In this document: positions 16,046 to 23,021 of the stretch, in pieces
Position numbering within the stretch: position 1 is the stretch's first letter
How the letters are laid out: every line of letters starts with the position of its first letter
NCBI RefSeq assembly: GCF_004361735.1
Contig: NZ_SNVV01000005.1
Coordinates: forward strand, 124,001 to 188,000
Origin: Azoarcus indigens
GTDB lineage: Bacteria; Pseudomonadota; Gammaproteobacteria; Burkholderiales; Rhodocyclaceae
DNA: 64,000 nucleotides
Reading direction: 5' to 3'
Notes under the pieces: generated by a model
Database searches by the model: none
Told to the model about the DNA's origin: nothing
The model's input: the letters and a program-made list of their open reading frames with translations, nothing else
Made by a program: the position numbers and the translations under genes

Positions 16046-17322
16046 AGCCGCGCTTCGGCCTGTTGTGGCACCTGTGCTGGCGCAGCATCCTCAACCGCCG
16101 GCTGTCGGTGGCGCTGACGGTGGTCGCGGTGGGGCTGGCGGTGGCGATGCTGATCGGCGTCGAGCGCCTGCGCGGCGACGCCCGCGCCGCCTTCGCCCAG
16201 ACCATCTCCGGTACCGACCTGGTGGTCGGCGCCCGCGGTGGCGGCGCGCAACTGCTGCTCTACTCGGTGTTCCACATCGGCAACGCCAGCAACGAGATTT
16301 CCTGGGACAGCGTGCAGCGCATCGCGGCGATGCCGCAGGTGGACTGGGTGGTGCCGCTGGCGCTGGGCGACTCCCACCGCGGCTTCCGGGTGGTCGGCAC
16401 CACGGCGGCCTACTTCGAGCACTACCGCTACGGCGAGCGCCGCAGCCTGGCCTTCGCCGAGGGCCGCGCCTTCGCCGACGTGTTCGAGACGGTGCTGGGC
16501 GCCGAGGTGGCGGCGCGCCACGGCTACCGCGTCGGCGACCGCATCGTGCTCAGCCACGGCGCCGGCGCCGACGGCACCCGCTTCGCCGAACATGCGGACA
16601 AGCCCTTCACCGTGGTCGGCATCCTGGCGCGCAGCGGCACGCCGGTGGACCGCTCGGTGCTGGTGAGCCTGGAGGGGATCGCCGCCATCCATGTGGACTG
16701 GGCCGGCGGCGCGCCCATTCCCGGCCTCAGCATCGCGCCGGAGCATGTGCGCAAGTTCGACCTCCGGCCGAAGACGGTGACCGCCGCGCTGGTCGGGCTG
16801 AAGAGCCGCATCGCGGTGTTCCGGGTGCAGCGGGCGATCAACACCGACACCGCCGAGCCGCTGTCAGCGGTGCTGCCGGGCGCCACGCTGCAGGAACTGT
16901 GGAACCTGGTGGGCCTGGCCGAGCAGGCGCTGCTGGCGGTGTCGGCGCTGGTGGTGGTGGTCGGCCTGGCCGGTCTGGTGGCGGTGATGGTGGCCGGCCT
17001 GGGCGAGCGGCGGCGGGAGCTGGCCATCCTGCGCGCGCTGGGCGCCGGGCCGCGGCAGGTGTTCGCCCTGCTGGCACTGGAGAGCATCGCAGCCAGTGCC
17101 GCCGGCATCGCCCTCGGCCTTGCGCTGGTGTATGGTGCGGCCGCGCTGGCCGGCCCCTGGCTGCAGGCCGAATACGGGCTGGCGCCGAGCCTGGGCTGGC
17201 CCGGCGTGGCGGAACTGCGGCTGCTGGCCGCGGTGTTGGCTGCCAGCCTGCTCGCCAGCGTGCTGCCCGGCTTGCGGGCCTACCGTTACTCGCTGGCCGA
17301 TGGCATGACGATCAGGATCTGA
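16042..17322 (+). CDS. ABC transporter permease (MacB/FtsX type) of the zinc-response operon
   Basis: 426 residues. One N-terminal membrane helix (about 18-40), a large periplasmic MacB-like core (about 45-285), then three C-terminal helices (about 290-415). This is the four-helix FtsX layout of mechanotransmission ABC systems. Such systems act on periplasmic or envelope substrates and do not form a channel. The flanking DUF2796 and DUF3299 genes suggest it works on a zinc-linked periplasmic target; the target is unknown. Confidence 0.87.
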   Translation: MKPRFGLLWHLCWRSILNRRLSVALTVVAVGLAVAMLIGVERLRGDARAAFAQTISGTDLVVGARGGGAQLLLYSVFHIGNASNEISWDSVQRIAAMPQVDWVVPLALGDSHRGFRVVGTTAAYFEHYRYGERRSLAFAEGRAFADVFETVLGAEVAARHGYRVGDRIVLSHGAGADGTRFAEHADKPFTVVGILARSGTPVDRSVLVSLEGIAAIHVDWAGGAPIPGLSIAPEHVRKFDLRPKTVTAALVGLKSRIAVFRVQRAINTDTAEPLSAVLPGATLQELWNLVGLAEQALLAVSALVVVVGLAGLVAVMVAGLGERRRELAILRALGAGPRQVFALLALESIAASAAGIALGLALVYGAAALAGPWLQAEYGLAPSLGWPGVAELRLLAAVLAASLLASVLPGLRAYRYSLADGMTIRI

Positions 17323-17324
17323 CC

Positions 17325-17963
17325 ATGAAACGCTTCCTCAGACTTTCCTCGCTGCGCCGCCTTTCCGCCGTGGCGCTGTTGTGCCTCGCCGCCGCTGGCC
17401 TGGCGCTGGGCGGCCGCGCCGCGCTGGCGGAGAAGCCGGCGCCGGCCGCCGACTACAAGGTGGGCGACCGCCTGGCGCCCAAGGGCGCCGCCGCCGGCGC
17501 CTTCCGCGAGATCAGCTGGGACGACCTCATCCCCGCCGACTGGAACCCGGAGAAATTCTTCGCCACGCTGGATCTCTCCGACCTGCAGGACAACGACCCG
17601 CGCGCGCTGGAGGCGATGAACCGCATCCGCGCCGAGTGGGACAAGGCGCCGGTGGTGGAGAAGCTGGCCGGCAGCCGGGTGCGCATCCCCGGCTTCATCG
17701 TGCCGCTGGAGAGCGATGGCAAGACCATCAAGGAATTCCTGCTGGTGCCTTACTTCGGCGCCTGCGTGCATGTGCCGCCGCCGCCGGCCAACCAGCTCAT
17801 CCACGTGATCCCGGACAAGCCGGTGCCGGCGGCCTGGAACATGGCGCCGGTGTGGGTGAACGGGGTGATGGCGATCAGCCGGGTGGAGTCCGACATGGGC
17901 ACCGCCGGCTACGCGATGCGCGGCATCAAGGTGGAGGAGTACAAGGAGCCGCTGCCGCGCTGA
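17325..17963 (+). CDS. DUF3299 secreted protein, last gene of the zinc-response operon
   Basis: 212 residues starting 2 bases after the permease stop. Long signal peptide (about 35 residues). Mature domain with ISWDDLIPADWNP, RIPGFIVPLE and FFGACVHVPPPPANQLIHV-like segments (YFGACVHVPPPPAN here), the DUF3299 hallmark containing Cys and His in one loop. This is the fourth member of the Zur-controlled set seen in pseudomonads. Function unknown; a periplasmic metal-binding or metallo-enzyme assembly role is plausible. Confidence 0.87.
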   Translation: MKRFLRLSSLRRLSAVALLCLAAAGLALGGRAALAEKPAPAADYKVGDRLAPKGAAAGAFREISWDDLIPADWNPEKFFATLDLSDLQDNDPRALEAMNRIRAEWDKAPVVEKLAGSRVRIPGFIVPLESDGKTIKEFLLVPYFGACVHVPPPPANQLIHVIPDKPVPAAWNMAPVWVNGVMAISRVESDMGTAGYAMRGIKVEEYKEPLPR

Positions 17964-18031
17964 GCGGCGGGCGGTCGGCCGGACGCGAGCCCCGGTCCGG
18001 CGGGGAAGCGCGGCAGCGGCGTGCGCCGCCC

Positions 18032-18403
18032 TCAGTCGGCGATCAGGGCCGAGAATTCCCGGTTCAGCAGCGCGGCATCGCCGAGGTTGAGTTCCAGCAG
18101 GCGGCGCAGGTGGGTGATGCTGTCGAGGTCGATCTCGCGGCACACCAGCCCGAGGCGGCGGCCTTCGCGGTGGGCCACATCGCCCTCCATGCGCACCGCG
18201 GTGCCGGCGTCGTCCAGGCGCAACTCCAGCATGCAGCGGCCGCCTACCTCCAGGCTGGCCGGCGTGCTTTCCTCCTGCAACACCAGCAGCGCGCCCTTCA
18301 GCGACAGGTCGCAGATCTCGCAGGCGGTCTCAGTGTCATCCACCAGCAGATGAGCGCCACTCTGGAAGCGGATGCGGGAAAACTTGCGCTGTTCGGTTTG
18401 CAT
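18032..18403 (-). CDS. PilZ domain protein (c-di-GMP receptor candidate)
   Basis: 123 residues. The N-terminus QRKFSRIRF is the RxxxR arm of PilZ domains. Downstream CDLSLKGALL corresponds to the D/NxSxxG motif (DLSLKG), so both c-di-GMP contacts are present. ATG at 18403 follows GGAGCTCCC. It is divergent from the adhesin secretion operon, placing a c-di-GMP receptor beside a c-di-GMP controlled adhesin. A role in the same circuit is inferred. Confidence 0.82.
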   Translation of the reverse strand: MQTEQRKFSRIRFQSGAHLLVDDTETACEICDLSLKGALLVLQEESTPASLEVGGRCMLELRLDDAGTAVRMEGDVAHREGRRLGLVCREIDLDSITHLRRLLELNLGDAALLNREFSALIAD

Positions 18404-18646
18404 GCAGGGAGCTCCGCGGAATGGCCGCAGCAGGCCGGGGTGGATGTCTCTCATTGTGGAAGGGGCGGGCAAGGCCCGCAAGCCGTGGATATGCATGATG
18501 CAGACCCGGATGCACCCGCGATGTGGGCTGAAACCGGAAACCCGTCACGATGGGGAAGGCCCATGCATGCGAGAATCCGCGCGCTCCCTGGGCCGCCGCG
18601 ACAGCGCGGCCCGATGACGATGCCCTAAGACAGGACGGCGGATCAC

Positions 18647-20842
18647 GTGGCGGAAAGCGACAATACGATGGTGCTCGAAGGCGTGCCGCAGGCGGCGGGC
18701 ACGGACACGGGGCGCCGCGCCGCGCCGAGGCTGGACTCCCTGCTCGAATGCCTGTTGCTGGTGGTCCGCGCCCACGGCGGCGCGCTGACGGCGGACGCGG
18801 CGCTGGCCGGCCTGCCGGTGGAGAACGGCCGGCTGACGCCCTCGCTGTTCGAGCGCGCTGCGCGCCGCGCCGGCATGAACTCCCGGGTGGTGGCCAGTGG
18901 GCTGGACGGCGTCAACGCCGCGCTGCTGCCCGCCATCCTGCTGCTGGACGGCGAGCAGGCCTGCATCCTGCTGCGCCGCGACGCTGCCGCCGGCAAGCTT
19001 GAGGTGATCTTTCCCGAGCTGGGCGAAGCGGCGGTGACGCTGCCGGAGGCCGAACTGCTCGCCCGCCATACCGGCCATGTCATCTACCTGCGACCGGGCT
19101 TCCGTTTCGACGCCCGTGTGCCCGGCGTCAAGAAGGACCCGCGCAAGCACTGGTTCTGGGATGTGATCGCCGACAACCGCCAGCTCTACCGCGACGTGCT
19201 GATGGCGGCGGCGATGATCAACCTGTTCGCGGTGGCGATGCCGCTGTTCGTCATGAACGTGTACGACAGGGTGGTGCCGAACGCTGCCACCGACACCCTG
19301 TGGGTGCTGGCGGCCGGCGTGTTCATCGTGCTCTGCGGCGACTTCGCGCTGCGCTCCATGCGCGGCCATTTCGTCGACCTGGCCGGCAGCCGGGCCGACG
19401 TGAAGCTCTCCGCCTACATCATGGAGCGGGTGCTGGGCCTGCGCATGGCCGCGCGGCCGGTGTCGGCCGGCTCCTTCGCCGCCAACCTGCGCGCCTTCGA
19501 AACGGTGCGCGACTTCATCAGCTCGGCCACGGTGGTGGCCTTCATCGACCTGCCCTTCGCGGTGGTCTTCCTCGTCGTCATCGGCTGGATCGCCTGGCCG
19601 CTGCTGCTGCCCTTCCTGTTCGGCGTGGCGGCGCTGCTGCTGTATGCGATGTCGGTGCAGGGCCGCATGCACGAGCTGGCCGAGCGCACCTACCGCACCG
19701 GCGCGCAGCGCAACGCGGTGCTGGTGGAGGGCCTGGTCGGCCTGGAAACGGTGAAGGCGATAGGCGCCGAGGCCGCCATCCAGCGCAAGTGGGAGCAGAG
19801 CGCCACCCACCTCGCCAACGTGTCCACCCGCATGCGCCTGCTGTCCGCCTCCACCACCAATGGCGCGATGTGGGTGCAGCAGGTGGTGAGCGTGGTGGTG
19901 ATCCTGGGCGGCGTCTACATGATCGGCGAAGGCCTGCTGACCATGGGCGGGCTGGTGGCCTGCTACATGCTGTCGTCGCGGGCGATGGCACCGGTCGGGC
20001 AGGTGGCTGGCCTGCTGGTGCAGTACTACAACGCCTCCACCGCGCTGGCCTCGCTGGACTCGCTGATGGGGCAGGAGGTGGAGCGGCCGGAGGGCAGCAA
20101 CTTCGTCAGCCGCCAGGGCTTCGCCGGCGCGATCGAGTTCCGCGATGTCTCCTTCACCTATCCCGGCCAGGAAGTGCCGGCGCTGCGCAACGTGTCGCTG
20201 CGCATCCGCCCGGGCGAGCGCATCGCGGTGCTGGGGCGGGTCGGCTCCGGCAAGACCACGCTGGAGAAGCTCATCCTCGGCCTCTACCAGCCGGACGATG
20301 GCGCGGTGCTGATAGACGGCATAGACCAGCGTCAGCTGGATCCGGCCGAGCTGCGCCGACACATCGGCTACGTGCCGCAGGACATCACCCTGTTCTACGG
20401 CAGCCTGCGCGAGAACATCACCCTGGCGTCGCCGCTGGCGGAGGATGCCGCGGTGCTGCGCGCTGCCACCGCCGCCGGCATCACCGAGTTCGTCAATGCC
20501 CATCCGCACGGTTTCGACATGCTGGTGGGCGAGCGCGGCGAGTCCCTCTCCGGCGGCCAGCGCCAGGGCGTGGCCATTGCCCGCGCACTGATCAACGATC
20601 CGCCCATCCTGCTGCTGGACGAGCCCACCGCGGCCATGGACCACACCAGCGAGGAAGAGGTGAAGCGCCGCCTCGGCGAGGCGGCGCGGGGCAAGACCAT
20701 GATCATCGTCACCCACCGCACCTCGCTGCTGGACCTGGCTGACCGCATCATCGTCGTCGATGGCGGCAAGATCGTCGCCGACGGGCCCAAGGCGCAGGTG
20801 GTCGAAGCGCTGCGCCAGGGCCGCATCGGGAGGGCTGCCTGA
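18647..20842 (+). CDS. lapB: Type I secretion ABC exporter for the LapA-like adhesin (LapB type)
   Basis: 731 residues. An N-terminal C39-peptidase-like domain (about 20-140) without the catalytic Cys, as in exporters that leave their substrate uncleaved. Then six membrane helices (about 165-440) and an ATPase domain with Walker A GRVGSGKTTL, signature LSGGQRQGVAIARAL and Walker B ILLLDEPTAAMD. It is the inner-membrane motor of a type I system. The start is GTG 18647 by an AGGA site 11 bases upstream; ATG 18668 is the alternative. It overlaps the next gene (TGATG). Confidence 0.9.
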   Translation: MAESDNTMVLEGVPQAAGTDTGRRAAPRLDSLLECLLLVVRAHGGALTADAALAGLPVENGRLTPSLFERAARRAGMNSRVVASGLDGVNAALLPAILLLDGEQACILLRRDAAAGKLEVIFPELGEAAVTLPEAELLARHTGHVIYLRPGFRFDARVPGVKKDPRKHWFWDVIADNRQLYRDVLMAAAMINLFAVAMPLFVMNVYDRVVPNAATDTLWVLAAGVFIVLCGDFALRSMRGHFVDLAGSRADVKLSAYIMERVLGLRMAARPVSAGSFAANLRAFETVRDFISSATVVAFIDLPFAVVFLVVIGWIAWPLLLPFLFGVAALLLYAMSVQGRMHELAERTYRTGAQRNAVLVEGLVGLETVKAIGAEAAIQRKWEQSATHLANVSTRMRLLSASTTNGAMWVQQVVSVVVILGGVYMIGEGLLTMGGLVACYMLSSRAMAPVGQVAGLLVQYYNASTALASLDSLMGQEVERPEGSNFVSRQGFAGAIEFRDVSFTYPGQEVPALRNVSLRIRPGERIAVLGRVGSGKTTLEKLILGLYQPDDGAVLIDGIDQRQLDPAELRRHIGYVPQDITLFYGSLRENITLASPLAEDAAVLRAATAAGITEFVNAHPHGFDMLVGERGESLSGGQRQGVAIARALINDPPILLLDEPTAAMDHTSEEEVKRRLGEAARGKTMIIVTHRTSLLDLADRIIVVDGGKIVADGPKAQVVEALRQGRIGRAA

Positions 20843-22257
20843 TGGGCGATCTGCCTTCCCAGCGCGCCTTCGAGCGCGTCGGCCATGTCTCCCAGCGCCT
20901 GGCGAAGCCGGTGAATCCGCTGCTGGACCGCTTTTTCACCCGCTTCCTACCGATGCCGCGCGAGCGCCTGGACTGGGCCGGCGATGCCGACTGGGCACAG
21001 CTGCAGCAGGAGCCGCTGCGCGCCCGCCTGCTGTTGCGGGTGATCTTCGGCCTGCTGCTGCTGTTGCTGCTGTGGGCCGCCTTCGCCCCGATAGACGAGG
21101 TGACGCGCGGCGAGGGCAAGGTGATTCCCTCGTCCCAGTTGCAGGTCATCCAGTCGGTGGATGGCGGCGTGGTGGAAGAGATGCCTGTGCGCGAAGGCCA
21201 GGTGGTGAATGCCGGCGATCTGCTGCTGCGCATAGACCCGACCCGCTTCGTCTCCTCCCTGCTGGAAAGTCGCGCCACCTACTGGGCGCTGCAGGCCAAG
21301 GCGGCGCGGCTGCAGGCGCTCACCTCCGGCACGCCGCTGAACATGCCGGCGGAGGTGCTGAAGGAGGTGCCGGAGATCGCCGCCCACGAACGCCAGCTGT
21401 ACGAATCCAGCCGGGCGGAGATGGAGGCCCAGCTCTCCATCGCCCGCCAGCAGCTCAGCCAGCGCGAGCAGGAGCTGAACGAGGTGCGGGCGCGGCGCGA
21501 GCAGGCCGGCCGCGCCTTCGACCTCGCCACCCAGGAGCTGAACGTGACCAAGCCGCTGATGGCCTCCGGCGCGGTCTCCGAAGTGGACCTGCTGCGGCTG
21601 GAGCGGGACGTCGCCCGCCTGCGCGGCGAGCGCGACCAGTCCTCGGCGCAGATCTCACGCATCCAGGCCGCCATCACCGAGGCCACGCGCAAGATCCAGG
21701 AAGTGGAGCTGAACGTGCGCAACCAGCTGCGCAACGAGCTCTCCGACACCATGGGTAAGCTCGGCAGCCTGTCCGAAGGCAGCCGCGCGCTGGCGGACAA
21801 AGTGAAGCATGCTGAGGTGCGCTCGCCGGTGCGCGGCACGGTCAAGCGCCTGCTGGTCAACACCGTGGGCGGCGTCGTGCAGCCGGGCAAGGAAGTGGTG
21901 GAGATCGTGCCGCTGGACGACGCCCTTGTACTGGAGGCCAAGGTGAAACCCAAGGACATCGCCTTCCTGCGTCCTGGCCAGCCGGCGGTGGTCAAGTTCA
22001 CCGCTTATGACTTCTCCATCTACGGCGGCCTGGAGGCGGAGCTGGAGCACATCTCCGCCGACACCGTGGTCGATGACAAGGGCAACGCTTTCTACGTGAT
22101 CCGGGTGCGTACCAGGAACGCCAGCCTGGGCGACAACCTGCCCATCATCCCCGGCATGGTCGCCGAGGTGGACATCCTCACCGGCAAGAAGACGGTGCTC
22201 TCCTACCTGCTCAAGCCCGTGCTTCGGGCCAAGGCCAACGCGATGACGGAACGATGA
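20842..22257 (+). CDS. lapC: HlyD-family membrane fusion protein (LapC type)
   Basis: 471 residues. Cytoplasmic N-terminus, one membrane helix (about 55-77), a biotinyl-lipoyl-like half (GEGKVIPSSQLQVIQSVDGG), a long coiled-coil hairpin (about 160-330) and the second lipoyl half and beta-barrel (RSPVRGTVKRLLVNTVGG). This bridges the LapB motor and the TolC-like channel at 29551. Start overlaps lapB by TGATG and its stop overlaps the next gene by ATGA. Confidence 0.92.
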   Translation: MGDLPSQRAFERVGHVSQRLAKPVNPLLDRFFTRFLPMPRERLDWAGDADWAQLQQEPLRARLLLRVIFGLLLLLLLWAAFAPIDEVTRGEGKVIPSSQLQVIQSVDGGVVEEMPVREGQVVNAGDLLLRIDPTRFVSSLLESRATYWALQAKAARLQALTSGTPLNMPAEVLKEVPEIAAHERQLYESSRAEMEAQLSIARQQLSQREQELNEVRARREQAGRAFDLATQELNVTKPLMASGAVSEVDLLRLERDVARLRGERDQSSAQISRIQAAITEATRKIQEVELNVRNQLRNELSDTMGKLGSLSEGSRALADKVKHAEVRSPVRGTVKRLLVNTVGGVVQPGKEVVEIVPLDDALVLEAKVKPKDIAFLRPGQPAVVKFTAYDFSIYGGLEAELEHISADTVVDDKGNAFYVIRVRTRNASLGDNLPIIPGMVAEVDILTGKKTVLSYLLKPVLRAKANAMTER

Positions 22258-22877
22258 GCGTGCATCACTTCATCACCCCCGAGGGCGCGCTGCAGCCGCG
22301 CTGGCAAGAGGCTTTTCCGGAGGCGCTGGCCTCGGCTGGCGAGGCTGCCTCCGTCGATTCGAACGGCATCGTCTGGCTGCTGACCACACTGCCTGAATGG
22401 CGGGCGGGGCTTGCCCGCCAGCTGGCGGCTCATCCGGCCGTGCCCTGCGTGGTACTGGACCCGCAGCCGGAGGAGCGCCGTGCCCTGCTGGCGCTGGATG
22501 GTGGCGCGCGCGGCTACTGCCATGCCCAGGCCACGCCGGCACAGCTGCGCGAGGTCGCGCTGGTGGTGCGGCACGGCGGATTGTGGATAGGGCCGGAGCT
22601 GATGTCGCGGGTGGTGGGCGCCGCCCGCCGCGCCTTGCCGCCAGCGGCGGAGGCGGGCGAGGAGCGCTTCGCCATGCTGTCGCCGCGGGAGCTGGAAGTG
22701 GCCAGGGCGGTGGCCGACGGCCTGTCCAACAAGGAGGCCGCGCTGCGCCTGGGCATCACCGAGCGCACTGTCAAGGCCCACCTCGGCGCCGTCTTCGAGA
22801 AGCTCGGCGTGCGCGACCGCCTGCAACTCGTTCTGCTTATGTCCGGCGCCACCGAACCCCGCGAAGCCACGGCCTGA
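22254..22877 (+). CDS. LuxR-type regulator with degenerate receiver, in the Lap operon
   Basis: 207 residues. C-terminal LuxR helix-turn-helix (LSPRELEVARAVADGLSNKE, then LGITERTVKAHLGAVFEKL). The N-terminal half has receiver-like spacing (CVVLDPQPEE, GARGYCHAQATPAQL), but the phospho-acceptor site is not conserved, so it is probably phosphorylation-independent, CsgD-like. ATGA overlap with lapC shows co-expression with the secretion genes. Natural targets are the adhesin gene 144 bases downstream or the operon itself. Confidence 0.82.
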   Translation: MSVHHFITPEGALQPRWQEAFPEALASAGEAASVDSNGIVWLLTTLPEWRAGLARQLAAHPAVPCVVLDPQPEERRALLALDGGARGYCHAQATPAQLREVALVVRHGGLWIGPELMSRVVGAARRALPPAAEAGEERFAMLSPRELEVARAVADGLSNKEAALRLGITERTVKAHLGAVFEKLGVRDRLQLVLLMSGATEPREATA

Positions 22878-22887
22878 ATGGCTTCGC

Positions 22888-22901
22888 GTGACGCAGGTCA
22901 C
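22888..22901. promoter_or_regulatory. CRP/Vfr-like palindrome upstream of the adhesin gene
   Basis: GTGA-N6-TCAC, extended by one base each side to CGTGAC/GTCACG. It lies 120-135 bases before the adhesin start. This is the core symmetry of CRP-family operators. No adjacent -35/-10 pair is convincing. Confidence 0.4.
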
Positions 22902-23021
22902 GACCTGTCCACTAGTCCAATATGTGGCCGGCCTTGCCCTCGCTAAGCTGCGATCCGTCGATAAACCGTTCCGGCCGCTTTCTCTTCGCAGCGCGGCCGA
23001 CTGTCCGAGGATCCAGCCACC

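Noticed and set aside
17979-18002. GCCGGAC / GTCCGGC inverted repeat after the DUF3299 gene as a terminator
   Set aside because: No T tract on either strand; left as an unassigned hairpin.
18545-20716. 723-codon minus-strand frame opposite lapB
   Set aside because: Low-complexity His/Gln/Arg composition; the plus-strand ATPase has all catalytic motifs.
22934-22965. Sigma70 promoter (TTGCCC ... GATAAA) before the adhesin
   Set aside because: The spacer is 20 bases, outside the workable range.
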